From Paenibacillus taichungensis (GTDB taxonomy: Bacteria > Bacillota > Bacilli > Paenibacillales > Paenibacillaceae), in NCBI RefSeq assembly GCF_013359905.1, contig NZ_JABMCC010000112.1:513865-577864 (forward strand): a stretch of DNA of 64,000 bases. Reading direction: 5' to 3'. The translations under genes were made by a program, and so were the position numbers. Under the pieces are notes generated by a model. That model did not search any database. It was not told the DNA's origin and saw only the letters and a list, made by a program, of their open reading frames with translations. Below are positions 49,660 through 58,327 of this stretch, one piece after another (position 1 is the first letter of the stretch; each line of letters opens with the position of its first letter).

Positions 49660-50874
49660 TTATTTGAATTTGCTGAGTTTGTCACCGAAGCGCTCGCCGA
49701 GCGTGATGCTCAGACCTTGATTGCTCAAGGAAACGTTCGGGTTGTTGATTTCTTCACGTGGAGCATTGTTTCTTGCAGGTCTTTCTGATTTTGGCGCTTG
49801 AGCAGGAGCTTCTTCAGTTTCCTTGATGCTCAGGCTTACACGTTGCTCAGAAGGATTCATGTCCAAGATTTTAACTTGAACTTCTTGTCCTTCTTTCAAC
49901 ACTTCGTGCGGAGTGCCAATATGTTTGTGGGAGATTTGCGAGATATGCACAAGTCCCTCAACACCAGGAGCGATTTCAACAAAAGCACCGAAGTCAACCA
50001 GACGTTTTACAACACCTGTTACGATATCGCTAGAGTTGAATTTGTCGCCAGCTGTTTCCCAAGGACCTGGTTGAACAGCTTTCATGCTCAGGCTGATTTT
50101 ACCTTTTTCAGGATCAACTTTCAGCACTTTTACGTTTACTTTATCGCCTTCAGACAGAACGTCCGATGGTTTGTCAACGTGTGTCCAAGCCAGCTCGGAT
50201 ACGTGAACCAATCCGTCTACTCCGCCAACATCAACGAAAGCACCGAATTGAGTCAAACGTTGTACCGTACCTTCGATAACTTGACCTTCTTGCAAACCAG
50301 CCATAACCGTAGCTTTGTTTGCTTCGAATTCTTGCTCAAGTACGTCTTTTTGGGAAAGGATCACTTTGTTATTCTCACGGTCGATCTCTTTCACTTTAAC
50401 ACGCAATGTGCGTCCTTTGTAATCGCTGAAATCTTCAACGAAATGGCGCTCTACCATGGAAGCCGGGATAAATCCGCGTACGCCCACGTCTGCTACCAGA
50501 CCGCCTTTAACAACGTCAGCTACAACAACTTCGAATACGTCTTGGTCTTCAAAATGCTTTTGCAATTGATCCCAAGCGTTTTCGCTGTCGATTGCACGTT
50601 TGGACAGAACGAGTTTTTCTTTCTCGTCGTCGATGCTAAGTACTTTAGCTTCAACATCTTGTCCAACTTCAACTGCATCAGACGCGCTGTCTACGTGTAG
50701 GGAAGACAGTTCACGAATTGGAATTACACCGTCATATTTATATCCAATGCTCACATAGGCTTGGTTATCTTCCAATTTGACGATGGTTCCTTTTACGGTA
50801 TCTCCTTTTTTCAAGGAAACGAATTGATCCAACTCATCTTGGGTTGCTTCTTGATTTTTCATTTCTTCCGACAT
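49660..50874 (-). CDS. S1-domain RNA-binding protein (YpfD / RpsA homologue)
   Basis: A 404-aa protein made of four S1 OB-fold RNA-binding domains, at about residues 16-85, 100-170, 185-255 and 270-345 (repeated pattern KGDTVKGTIVKLEDNQAYVSIGYK, ...GAFVDVGGVDGLVHVSE, ...GAFVEIAPGVEGLVHISQ). Gram-positive forms are shorter than the six-domain E. coli S1 and are often called YpfD. A charged tail follows. ATG 50874 has GAGGAGGG upstream. An upstream -10 (TATAAT, 50905-50910) suggests its own promoter. Confidence 0.93.
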   Translation of the reverse strand: MSEEMKNQEATQDELDQFVSLKKGDTVKGTIVKLEDNQAYVSIGYKYDGVIPIRELSSLHVDSASDAVEVGQDVEAKVLSIDDEKEKLVLSKRAIDSENAWDQLQKHFEDQDVFEVVVADVVKGGLVADVGVRGFIPASMVERHFVEDFSDYKGRTLRVKVKEIDRENNKVILSQKDVLEQEFEANKATVMAGLQEGQVIEGTVQRLTQFGAFVDVGGVDGLVHVSELAWTHVDKPSDVLSEGDKVNVKVLKVDPEKGKISLSMKAVQPGPWETAGDKFNSSDIVTGVVKRLVDFGAFVEIAPGVEGLVHISQISHKHIGTPHEVLKEGQEVQVKILDMNPSEQRVSLSIKETEEAPAQAPKSERPARNNAPREEINNPNVSLSNQGLSITLGERFGDKLSKFK

Positions 50875-50904
50875 GTCAAATACCCTCCTCAATTCAAAAA
50901 CCCC

Positions 50905-50910
50905 ATTATA
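50905..50910 (-). promoter_or_regulatory. -10 box before the S1-domain gene
   Basis: TATAAT on the minus strand about 35 bp before the start codon. The -35 region is not well conserved. Confidence 0.35.
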
Positions 50911-51018
50911 TTCAAACCTGCCTGTAGCAGAGTTCAAAACACTTTCAGAACTAAATGCATAGCTTAGCTTCCCACAAAAAAATGGAAACATGCACTCAGT
51001 TGTTCGACGTCACCTTAA

Positions 51019-51606
51019 TCACTTGCTCGGTACGCCCGTTTGCACCATTTCATTAATTTTGGACATAATCTTCTCCGTCGCTCTTTCCAGCGCATCGCCG
51101 GAAGGATCTTCCTTGAACTCGTCCAAATTCACCGGTGCTCCATAAACAACTTTCATCTTACGAAAAACCTTGTAGTTACCGATAATAGCAGTAGGAATAA
51201 CAGTAGCACCACTTCGGAGAGCGAAGCTCGCTGCCCCTTTTTTGCCGATGCCTCCATCATTGTGTCGGCTTCCCGAAGGGAAAATGCCAAGCACTTCACC
51301 ACCACGCAAAATGTTGAGTGAGGTCTTGATGGATTCCTTGCTGACGCCTCCACGTTTAACAGGGAAAGCGCCTACGGCTTTGATAATTCGGCCAAAGACC
51401 GGAATATCAAACAATTCGCTTTTGGCCATGAAGCGCACCTGACGACGAATCTTGATCCCAACCGTTGGAGGATCAAAGTTACTGATATGATTGGAACATA
51501 AAAGTACGCCGCCTTCTTTCGGGATGTTCTCCCGTCCAACTGCCTCCAGGCGGAAAAGAATGGTGTAAATGATCCGCAGTAATGTGCTGCAAAATGTGTA
51601 AATCAT
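51019..51606 (-). CDS. plsC: 1-acyl-sn-glycerol-3-phosphate acyltransferase (PlsC)
   Basis: It adds the second acyl chain to form phosphatidic acid. The 195-aa membrane-associated protein has the acyltransferase motif CSNHISNFDPP near residue 35 (NHxxxxD), the FPVKRGG region near 75 and LGIFPSGSRHNDGG near 104. The usual EGTR motif appears as PSGSR. A 4-bp overlap links it to cmk, as in B. subtilis where the acyltransferase gene is nearby. Confidence 0.93.
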   Translation of the reverse strand: MIYTFCSTLLRIIYTILFRLEAVGRENIPKEGGVLLCSNHISNFDPPTVGIKIRRQVRFMAKSELFDIPVFGRIIKAVGAFPVKRGGVSKESIKTSLNILRGGEVLGIFPSGSRHNDGGIGKKGAASFALRSGATVIPTAIIGNYKVFRKMKVVYGAPVNLDEFKEDPSGDALERATEKIMSKINEMVQTGVPSK

Positions 51607-52307
51607 AGACCGATCTCTCCTCTGACCATTGTGCAATAAGACACGATTTTGTCAACCACTTCATGGATGCTCATCTCGGTTGTATCGAGCACTGTAGCGT
51701 CCTCAGCACAACGAAGCGGGGAAATTTCCCGACTTTCATCCAGTTTGTCACGGGTGGCAATGTCTCGCTCAAGTTGCTGCAACGTCAGTCCTTCTGAGGG
51801 ATCCAGTTCTTTGAAGCGGCGAAGTGCACGCTCTTCCACACTGGCAGTCATGAAGATTTTCACTTCCGCGTCGGGCAGTACTGTCGTTCCGATATCGCGT
51901 CCATCCATGACGACGCCCTTGCGCAAAGCCATTTGCCGCTGTGTATCCACCAATTGCGTACGCAGCCCCTCGATTTGCGCATATCGGGACACGATTCCCG
52001 TCACTTCACGGGAGCGGATTTCCGAGGTTACATCTTCCCCATTACAGAACACTTTCTGTCCGTCGGGATCCGGTTGTAAATCAATGACCAGCTTTTGGGT
52101 TTCCTGAAGCACCTCTGGCACATCTTCCGGTGAAATACCTTTTCGAAGCATATGCAAGGTTACCGCACGGTACATCGCGCCAGTATCGACGTATATATAC
52201 GCGAGCGCCTCTGCAACCAATCGGGCCACCGTGCTTTTCCCGGCACCGGCAGGTCCGTCAATTGCGACGTTCATTTTCCCGTTCTCTGATGTGTTCTGGC
52301 TTGCCAA
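51603..52307 (-). CDS. cmk: Cytidylate kinase Cmk
   Basis: It phosphorylates CMP and dCMP. The 234-aa protein has the P-loop AIDGPAGAGKSTVARLVAEA near residue 14, YVDTGAMYRAVTLHML near 40, MDGRDIGTTVLPDAEVKIFMTAS near 108 and the RxxD lid motif near 155. The best Shine-Dalgarno (AGGAGG, nine bases upstream) selects a TTG start at 52307. The first ATG at 52274 lies directly at the P-loop strand and lacks a site. Confidence 0.93.
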   Translation of the reverse strand: MASQNTSENGKMNVAIDGPAGAGKSTVARLVAEALAYIYVDTGAMYRAVTLHMLRKGISPEDVPEVLQETQKLVIDLQPDPDGQKVFCNGEDVTSEIRSREVTGIVSRYAQIEGLRTQLVDTQRQMALRKGVVMDGRDIGTTVLPDAEVKIFMTASVEERALRRFKELDPSEGLTLQQLERDIATRDKLDESREISPLRCAEDATVLDTTEMSIHEVVDKIVSYCTMVRGEIGL

Positions 52308-52340
52308 CGGGGCATTCCTCCTCAAACGATAAGCCTCAAT

Positions 52341-52361
52341 AAAAAAACAGGCATTGCCTGC
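52341..52361 (-). terminator. Weak terminator upstream of cmk
   Basis: GCAGGC-AAT-GCCTGT followed by seven T on the minus strand, after ypfB and before the cmk ribosome-binding site. Confidence 0.6.
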
Positions 52362-52419
52362 ATCGTCAAAATTATACCACACTATACACATGGATGCAAA
52401 ATCAGACAAATCCTTAATG

Positions 52420-52635
52420 CTATTGTTCGTGTACCGTTTGCATCTGAATTGGTGTTCCTTCCAGACGATCAATGGAGGTCATATTCTTTTTCATATTAGG
52501 CACAAGAAGTAATAATTGATAAAACACAAGCAGAATAAGAAGAGCTGTAATCAGCTTCAGAGCCCTTCTTTCCATTCGCTTGGATAAAACATAATATAGG
52601 CGCTCGTATCTGCGGGATGCATGGCGATTGTTCAC
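52420..52635 (-). CDS. DUF5359 small membrane protein (YpfB-like)
   Basis: A 71-aa protein starting MNNRHASRRYERLYYVLSKR, with one transmembrane helix (about residues 28-46, LITALLILLVFYQLLLL) and a short external tail. Its position between cmk and the PilZ gene ypfA and its size fit YpfB. GTG 52635 has GGAGG eight bases upstream; upstream in-frame codons lack such a site. Confidence 0.72.
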   Translation of the reverse strand: MNNRHASRRYERLYYVLSKRMERRALKLITALLILLVFYQLLLLVPNMKKNMTSIDRLEGTPIQMQTVHEQ

Positions 52636-52704
52636 AAGCCGAACCTCCGTTTTTCCATTACAGTGCCCAGCATTGTCCATTGCTATACCAGACAATTATC
52701 CTCT

Positions 52705-53373
52705 TTATTTCGATCGATAATCCAATTGCCGTTCAAAACAAAACTTGATGATCTTCTGCCTTTCCGAATCCGTAATCTGCACAAACTTTAACATGCATAG
52801 CTGTCTGCCTGTTTCCAGTGTTTTGATACGTACCACTTCAGCTTCAAAATTAGCATGTTCAATTGCTGCATTCCGATAAGGAATAAGCAACCAGCATTTC
52901 AGCTTCTGCCCTTCCGCAATAGCAAAATTGGGTTCTCCATAAATGGACAATCCCCCGCCGCCAATATCTTCAGTCAAGCCCACTGCACGGGTCAAATCTT
53001 CACCCTGGATGGCCATTTCAAGGTTTGCATGAACACGCAGAAAACTGCGACGCTGGATTTTGGTAATGTCGTCCGGCAACGGCTTGCGAATTCGTACTAG
53101 CCGTACTACATCTTCCTCAAATCCGGTCACATACGTGTTGAAATAATGACGAACCCCGTCTTCCGTAATATAAGAAATGGACAATTCTTCACCAAAAAAC
53201 AACCGTTTCAACCGGCTGCTTCCCTGCTGCATCGGAACTTCGATCAGAAAACTATTGTCATCCACATCAGCTATACGTGATTTATATTCTTTGCTTTCCT
53301 CTTTTTCATCTGCAGAGGCAATCTGGATGTATAAAACTTCATTTATTTTGGGAAACAAGCTGTTCACCGCCAC
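52705..53373 (-). CDS. PilZ domain flagellar brake protein (YpfA/MotI-like)
   Basis: A 222-aa protein with an N-terminal YcgR-type domain (residues 1-95) and a C-terminal PilZ domain. The c-di-GMP-binding RxxxR pattern is in QRRSFLRVHANLEM near residue 108, and the second motif is DIGGGGLSIYGE near 138, where the usual serine of DxSxxG is glycine. In B. subtilis this protein binds c-di-GMP and halts flagellar rotation. The exact start is unclear (GTG 53373, GTG 53367 or TTG 53358). Confidence 0.85.
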   Translation of the reverse strand: MAVNSLFPKINEVLYIQIASADEKEESKEYKSRIADVDDNSFLIEVPMQQGSSRLKRLFFGEELSISYITEDGVRHYFNTYVTGFEEDVVRLVRIRKPLPDDITKIQRRSFLRVHANLEMAIQGEDLTRAVGLTEDIGGGGLSIYGEPNFAIAEGQKLKCWLLIPYRNAAIEHANFEAEVVRIKTLETGRQLCMLKFVQITDSERQKIIKFCFERQLDYRSK

Positions 53374-53442
53374 CTTAGCTTTTTATCTTCGTAATCGTAT
53401 GTACAAGGACTATTATACCATGACCTTTCTCATAGTGGACAA

Positions 53443-53470
53443 CAAAAAACAGACCACTGCGTGGCCTGTT
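53443..53470 (-). terminator. Terminator of ypeB
   Basis: AACAGGCCAC and GTGGTCTGTT pair with one mismatch across a 3-nt loop and are followed by six T on the minus strand. Confidence 0.75.
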
Positions 53471-53513
53471 CAGTTATCTATTTGCAATTTAACAGCCTAC
53501 CGGTTTCTTGATG

Positions 53514-54860
53514 TTATGTGGTCTCATTCACCGGTTTGATTTCCTCAACGGCTTCTTCCATACCTGTATCAGCGTTGATGTAAATTTTATATTTTGCACC
53601 ATTGATGCGTCCACCGAATTCGTAACACAGAACTTCTTTGCTGTAATCATTCTTAATGAGTGATTTGCGAGCATAGCTCTCCTTGAATTCCGGATTCAGT
53701 TTTTTGCGGGCCTGTTCAACCGTGAGTGTGGCTTTTGGAATCTCCCGCTTTTTCTGATGTTCATATACAAAGTCACTTGCCTGGAAGCCTGTAACATCCC
53801 CATTATCAAGGCCAACCCTAACAGACATTTTTTCAGGATAAATCAGTGTATCGCCTTGTTTGCGAACATAGGTCAGATTACCGAGATTGCCAAACTCGTC
53901 ATAATTGACTGCCTTCATATCTTTGTAACCCTTATTGGAAAGGAAATGATCTGCTTTGGCCATAGCTTCCTTACGTGTGACTTTCTTTGTTCCGATTGGA
54001 CGAGTGTCACTGTAAGAGATGAGCAGACCGCCATTACGCGTGAAGTCCATACTCAATTTACTGTCTTTGGATTGATCAATCGTAGCTGTGTACGATTCCC
54101 AGTCTGTACCCTTACCATTCTCCTGTATTTGAATCTTGCCGTGTTCGGCATTGGAGAACTTTGCAGCTTTAGTTTGGATCTGCTCTTTGGTCATCGGTAA
54201 GCCATCCAGCTTTTTCACCGAACGTTTGGCATAAATGCTGGAGACTGAAGGACCCCAGTCAAGTTCAGGGTATTCCTGTACCTTTTTGTTGACTGTCCGG
54301 AATCCATCCACGATGGTGTTGTCCATCGTTTGCTCTTCGGTTGCCATAGCCGACTCGGCATCCATCCAGCGTAAACGGTCAGAAATGACTTTTTGCTGTA
54401 CATCCTGCAGATTTTTAGTGATCTCGGATGAATTCGCATACAGCTTTTTCAAGTTGCCCATTTCTTTTTCACTTAAAGGTTCATTGGTCAGATCACGCAT
54501 GGACGCCTGATAAGCAAAGTTAGAGATGCGGGAGAGAAACTCCTCCGTCTCACTGAATGGCAACATTGTAAGCGGCAATTGGTTAATCTCATTCTGCGCT
54601 TCACTGGTGAGTCGCCATACGTTCATCAGACCTTTACGATGCATCCCTTGGGACGTAGCATGAACTGCCAGTGTATTCCCAATCTCGGAGTGCAATTTGT
54701 CCATATGAAAAGATAAATCGTGAAAGGCACGCTGATATTGATTCTCTGCCTTGATCAGTATGGCATTTTTCTCCTGGTTCTCTTGGTAACCCCATACGAG
54801 AGCACCGATTAACAGAACTGCAAATATCGGAAACATAACTGAACTTAAACGTTTATACAT
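53514..54860 (-). CDS. ypeB: Germination protein YpeB
   Basis: A spore protein needed for stability and localisation of the cortex hydrolase SleB. The 448-aa sequence has an N-terminal membrane anchor (residues 8-26), a helical stretch to about 200, and PepSY/YPEB repeats in the C-terminal half (ARKEAMAKADHFLSNKGYKDM-type segments near 295 and 380). In B. subtilis sleB precedes ypeB; here no sleB is found and the upstream gene encodes a small Cys-containing protein. A sigma-G-like promoter is visible. Confidence 0.92.
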   Translation of the reverse strand: MYKRLSSVMFPIFAVLLIGALVWGYQENQEKNAILIKAENQYQRAFHDLSFHMDKLHSEIGNTLAVHATSQGMHRKGLMNVWRLTSEAQNEINQLPLTMLPFSETEEFLSRISNFAYQASMRDLTNEPLSEKEMGNLKKLYANSSEITKNLQDVQQKVISDRLRWMDAESAMATEEQTMDNTIVDGFRTVNKKVQEYPELDWGPSVSSIYAKRSVKKLDGLPMTKEQIQTKAAKFSNAEHGKIQIQENGKGTDWESYTATIDQSKDSKLSMDFTRNGGLLISYSDTRPIGTKKVTRKEAMAKADHFLSNKGYKDMKAVNYDEFGNLGNLTYVRKQGDTLIYPEKMSVRVGLDNGDVTGFQASDFVYEHQKKREIPKATLTVEQARKKLNPEFKESYARKSLIKNDYSKEVLCYEFGGRINGAKYKIYINADTGMEEAVEEIKPVNETT

Positions 54861-54894
54861 CGGTAGAGTCTCCTTTCTTCTAAGCCACTACCTC

Positions 54895-54925
54895 TATTGT
54901 GGATCGAAGAAAGACCTCTTATGCA
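54895..54925 (-). promoter_or_regulatory. Possible sigma-G promoter of ypeB
   Basis: TGCATA (54920-54925), 18 bp and CACAATA (54895-54901) on the minus strand resemble forespore promoters. In B. subtilis ypeB is expressed from a sigma-G promoter before sleB. Confidence 0.35.
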
Positions 54926-54982
54926 TGCGATTTCCAGTCTGTCCAATGACGGGCTTATGACGCGTGGTCTCAAACGTTCTGT

Positions 54983-55153
54983 TTAATTCAATTGTACCCA
55001 GGTTGTGCCGCCATCTTCCTCAATTTCGAACTGATCGCGATTATCACACAAACACTGTTTAAAACCAGTCTCAATTCTTCCTCGTTCCTTCTTGCCTCGC
55101 AGCGTAAAACGTTCTCCACATTGCTTGCATCTGATTTTAATTTTGATTCTCAT
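54983..55153 (-). CDS. Small Cys-containing (zinc-ribbon-like) protein, 56 aa
   Basis: A 56-aa basic protein starting MRIKIKIRCKQCGERFTLRG with a CxxC near residue 9 and CLC near 34, which could bind zinc. Family not known. ATG 55153 has GGGGAT upstream. It lies between ypeB and prsW. Confidence 0.55.
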   Translation of the reverse strand: MRIKIKIRCKQCGERFTLRGKKERGRIETGFKQCLCDNRDQFEIEEDGGTTWVQLN

Positions 55154-55206
55154 CACGCTTATCCCCGTTTCTATTTGTCTTTCCCCGGGAATTTTTATTT
55201 TATTGC

Positions 55207-55264
55207 AACAAAAAACACACCGGGGCATCAGGCGCAGGTTGCGCTCCATGTCCACCAGTGTGTC
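55207..55264 (-). terminator. Terminator of prsW
   Basis: ACACACTGG and CCGGTGTGT arms with an inner GCGCA/TGCGC hairpin, followed by six T on the minus strand, right after prsW. Confidence 0.6.
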
Positions 55265-55271
55265 CGTATTT

Positions 55272-55967
55272 TTATAATTTAATCTCTTCCTCACGCTTCA
55301 CAAAACGAAAAGGAGAACGATTGTTGGCCCTTGTAATCTTGCCCATCGCACCGTACCATAGACCCGCCATCAGTGGCGCAATGAACCATAACCAATGATT
55401 CACCATCGTATTCATAATGACATCGTAAAGCGCATGCCAGAAGAACGGTAAAACGAGTGAGAGCATAAGAAACCAACGTTTTTTCTTACCATCCGAGAAC
55501 TTGGCCCGCCCCATGTAATAACCCATAATTACTGCAAACATGGCGTGACCCGATACAGGAAGCAATGCACGAATGAACATAGCTGAGACGGAAGCATTCC
55601 CCGCAAAGGCATACAACACATTCTCAACTGTAGCAAATCCGAGTGAAACAGCAACGGAGTATAGAATCCCATCATAAGGCTCGTCAAATTCGGTATGGTT
55701 ATAAATAATATGGTATATCACAAACCATTTGACGAACTCTTCAACACCACCTGAAATCAGGATAGCTTCAACATAAGGATTATCTCCAAGCCAGATCATC
55801 ATGCCACGCTGAATAATCATCACAGGCAATACCATCAGAATCCCCATGAGAAAGACTCGAAATACCATGTGAAGAGGTTCTGAGTCATAACGGTCTTTCA
55901 GATAAAAGTATGTTAACAAGGCGAGACCCGGAGCTACTGCTGCCGCTAAAACCGAAAACAAAAGCAC
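55272..55967 (-). CDS. prsW: Intramembrane protease PrsW
   Basis: A glutamic-type membrane protease; in B. subtilis it starts cleavage of the anti-sigma factor RsiW. The 231-aa protein has about seven helices. The active-site motif GGVEEFVKWF near residue 75 (EExxxK) is present, together with HTEFDEPYDGILYSVAVSLGFATVEN near 97 and histidines in SGHAMFAVIMGY near 138. The start is GTG with AGGAGGG upstream. The sigma factor pair at 15.7-17.0 kb is a conceivable but unproven target. Confidence 0.92.
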   Translation of the reverse strand: MLLFSVLAAAVAPGLALLTYFYLKDRYDSEPLHMVFRVFLMGILMVLPVMIIQRGMMIWLGDNPYVEAILISGGVEEFVKWFVIYHIIYNHTEFDEPYDGILYSVAVSLGFATVENVLYAFAGNASVSAMFIRALLPVSGHAMFAVIMGYYMGRAKFSDGKKKRWFLMLSLVLPFFWHALYDVIMNTMVNHWLWFIAPLMAGLWYGAMGKITRANNRSPFRFVKREEEIKL

Positions 55968-56010
55968 CGAAATTCCCTCCTCTGACTAAAGACGCGATTA
56001 CAACGAGAGC

Positions 56011-56625
56011 TTACTCCTGACGCTTGAAGTGGGTGCAAATAACCTCAACCGCTTGTTCAGGCATAACAACCTTTCCGTACTCTTCCATGACGGCAGGGGT
56101 AACGGAAGATCCTTCACCGAATTCAGCAAGCAAGGCAATCAATGCTGCATGTTTAGTGGAATCCAAGTCATCCGGTTCAAAATGCAAAAACCATTTGTCT
56201 TTATAGGAATAAAGTCTTCCAGCATCCGTTACGTGCTGATGCAACATATGTGCAGCCTCAACCAACACTTCAAAATCTTTGAATGCATAGACGATGGAAT
56301 CGCTTTGCTCAAGTGTAACTTCCATCTCATATACTTCTTCAGGCAAATCATCCTCATTACCTGAACCATATTGTTGCGGATCATATTTCCCCCGGGTGAC
56401 AATGACAACCATCCCTTGAGCGGGAAGTGCGAATACTTCGACAGCAAGTGGACCTGTAGCATCAAATCCAAGTTCGGAATAGGCCTGGTCCATCATTTCA
56501 GTGAACAGTTCATGAACTTTAGGTATTTCCTGCCACATATCTTCTTTTTGTATTCCGCGCTCGCTCAGATCGTCAAAGGTCAGGAAAATCCGTATCTTAT
56601 CGTGACTTAATCGTTCTATTTTCAT
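56011..56625 (-). CDS. MecA-family adaptor protein
   Basis: A ClpC adaptor that targets proteins for degradation or disaggregation. The 204-aa protein has the N-terminal domain MKIERLSHDKIRIFLTFDDL and the C-terminal domain from about residue 90 (EEVYEMEVTLEQSDSIVYAF), separated by a short acidic linker. B. subtilis has MecA and the paralogue YpbH near prsW; by position it is the YpbH-like copy, but the name cannot be fixed from sequence alone. GGGGAG precedes ATG 56625. Confidence 0.88.
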   Translation of the reverse strand: MKIERLSHDKIRIFLTFDDLSERGIQKEDMWQEIPKVHELFTEMMDQAYSELGFDATGPLAVEVFALPAQGMVVIVTRGKYDPQQYGSGNEDDLPEEVYEMEVTLEQSDSIVYAFKDFEVLVEAAHMLHQHVTDAGRLYSYKDKWFLHFEPDDLDSTKHAALIALLAEFGEGSSVTPAVMEEYGKVVMPEQAVEVICTHFKRQE

Positions 56626-56755
56626 ACAGGATCTCCCCTTTATAAGCAAGTCTTATAACAGATTATGAAGCACAAAACAATATGTGCTGAAAATAAATCT
56701 ATGTAGTTATGTTATCATTTTATACCTGCAAATGCACGAAGTAAAATCGACAAAA

Positions 56756-56797
56756 AAAGAATCATTCCACATCAAAACAGGACTGTGGATGATTCTA
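56756..56797 (-). terminator. Terminator after the 118-aa protein gene
   Basis: AGAATCATCCACA and TGTGGAATGATTCT arms (one bulge) around a 12-nt loop, followed by seven T on the minus strand. Confidence 0.75.
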
Positions 56798-56812
56798 ATG
56801 GGAGGTTTGTGT

Positions 56813-57169
56813 TTATAAACCCGGTACTGTTGTGTTTGTTTGAGTTAAAATTTGCTCAACTTCTTGTTTAACATCCGGATTGGTGCGAATAAAATCTTTT
56901 AGCATGCTCATGTTCTCTTCTTTTTCTTGCGGAGTTATCGGATTTGCACTTTTTTTATGCGTGCTTTTGTGGGCATCTCCGCTCTGTTCGTTTGGCTTGG
57001 AGCTGAAACCGTCCATGCCCGGGAATGTCATCTCCATCATTTTGTGTTTGGCCTGATTCATCATGTTGCGGGATGAACCGGAAGACAGCATTGACATTTT
57101 ACCTTTGGACAGCCAAGAACTGGCTGCTACGCCAATTACAACACCCCAGAAAAAGGATGACGCCTTCAT
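56813..57169 (-). CDS. Small membrane-associated protein of unknown function, 118 aa
   Basis: An N-terminal hydrophobic segment (SSFFWGVVIGVAASSWL, residues 4-20) resembles YtxH-type anchors. It is followed by a methionine- and serine-rich linker and an acidic helical tail. AAAAGGAGG precedes ATG 57169. It is divergent from the polysaccharide deacetylase gene. I cannot assign a role. Confidence 0.68.
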   Translation of the reverse strand: MKASSFFWGVVIGVAASSWLSKGKMSMLSSGSSRNMMNQAKHKMMEMTFPGMDGFSSKPNEQSGDAHKSTHKKSANPITPQEKEENMSMLKDFIRTNPDVKQEVEQILTQTNTTVPGL

Positions 57170-57263
57170 TACACCAACCTCCTTTTAATGTTAAAATCAC
57201 AACTAGTGTTTGCGGGAGTGCCTCATCTCATTCCGCATAAATACAGGAAAGCGAGTTGAAAGC

Positions 57264-58205
57264 ATGATTAGACACACCATCGCCTTAATTATGATCGCAT
57301 GCATGCTGTTGTCAGCTTGTGGAACCAAAGTCGAAACAACACCTGAATCCACGAAGCCCAATGATGATTCGGTTACTTCAACGAAGGAGCAGCAGAATGA
57401 GCCAACTTCCACTGGCACAAGCGAAAAGCAAACCACGGATTCCCCGTCCTCAACGGACTCGGACTCGAATACGGATCAAGCATCACCAAGTAATGACGAA
57501 ACATCTTTGACAGAAAAAGAAGGAACTGATAATGCTCCCGATTCACAAGTAGCCGAAGTTAATATTGAAAAAACATATCACATGAACGCCAATTACTACA
57601 TCAAACCCAACGATAAGACGAGCGAAAGCAAGGTTGTATTATTGACATTTGATGATGGGCCCAAAGAAGAAAAAATGATTAATGGATTAATCGACACATT
57701 GGATAAACATAATGCGAAAGCAATATTTTTTGTTAACGGATACCGAGTGAAAAGTCATCCCGAGTTGCTAGAGATCATTCATAAACGTGGGCAAGTAATA
57801 GGAAATCATGCGTGGGATCATGAAGACCTGAAAAAAATGTCCACCACAGCAGCAGCCAAACAGGTAACCGATGTGCAAAAGATTGTGAAAGATACGATTG
57901 GCGTGGAACCTCAGTTTTTCCGCCCGCCGTTCGGTTCTGGAAATGATGCACTAAAGGCCACAGTCAAGAAAAACGGCATGTTATACATGACATGGTCCAA
58001 TGGTTCACTGGATTGGGATAAGAGCACCAAAAACAAACCGGAGAAAGTTATCCAGAATGTACTGGATCAATTAAATCCCGGCAGTAATATTTTGATGCAT
58101 GAGTTGCCATGGACGGTTGAAGCGTTGGATGAGTTGTTAACCAAAATTGAACAGAAAGGCTACACTTTTGTCGACCCTCGCTCCATTGAACTCGAAGCCC
58201 GCTGA
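57264..58205 (+). CDS. Polysaccharide deacetylase lipoprotein
   Basis: A 313-aa NodB-type carbohydrate esterase on the outer face of the membrane. The signal peptide ends in the lipobox MLLSAC (Cys near residue 15). A long Ser/Thr/Asp-rich linker (about 20-100) reaches from the membrane. Catalytic motifs are TFDDGPKEE near residue 130 (motif 1), GNHAWDHEDL near 180 (motif 2, HxxxH), RPPFGSGN near 218 (motif 3), then WSNGSLDWDK and LMHELPWT. Substrate is probably peptidoglycan or a wall glycan; not determinable. Confidence 0.88.
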   Translation: MIRHTIALIMIACMLLSACGTKVETTPESTKPNDDSVTSTKEQQNEPTSTGTSEKQTTDSPSSTDSDSNTDQASPSNDETSLTEKEGTDNAPDSQVAEVNIEKTYHMNANYYIKPNDKTSESKVVLLTFDDGPKEEKMINGLIDTLDKHNAKAIFFVNGYRVKSHPELLEIIHKRGQVIGNHAWDHEDLKKMSTTAAAKQVTDVQKIVKDTIGVEPQFFRPPFGSGNDALKATVKKNGMLYMTWSNGSLDWDKSTKNKPEKVIQNVLDQLNPGSNILMHELPWTVEALDELLTKIEQKGYTFVDPRSIELEAR

Positions 58206-58286
58206 GCTTCGATTATTTGCCCAGCATTCGGCTTAATATCATTAATTGATGAATCAAAACTCACACGAAGGAACTGAAAAGTTATA

Positions 58287-58327
58287 ACAAACAGCCTTGG
58301 TCCTATGCGGATCAAGGCTGTTTGTTT
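58287..58327. terminator. Bidirectional terminator between convergent genes
   Basis: AAACAGCCTTG and CAAGGCTGTTT form an 11-bp stem, with T-rich sequence on both sides. It serves the deacetylase (plus) and the metallophosphoesterase (minus). Confidence 0.75.

Noticed and set aside
49798..50700. Open frame of 300 codons opposite the S1-domain gene
   Set aside because: Complement of a repeated coding sequence; Phe-, Asn- and Val-rich product with no family likeness.
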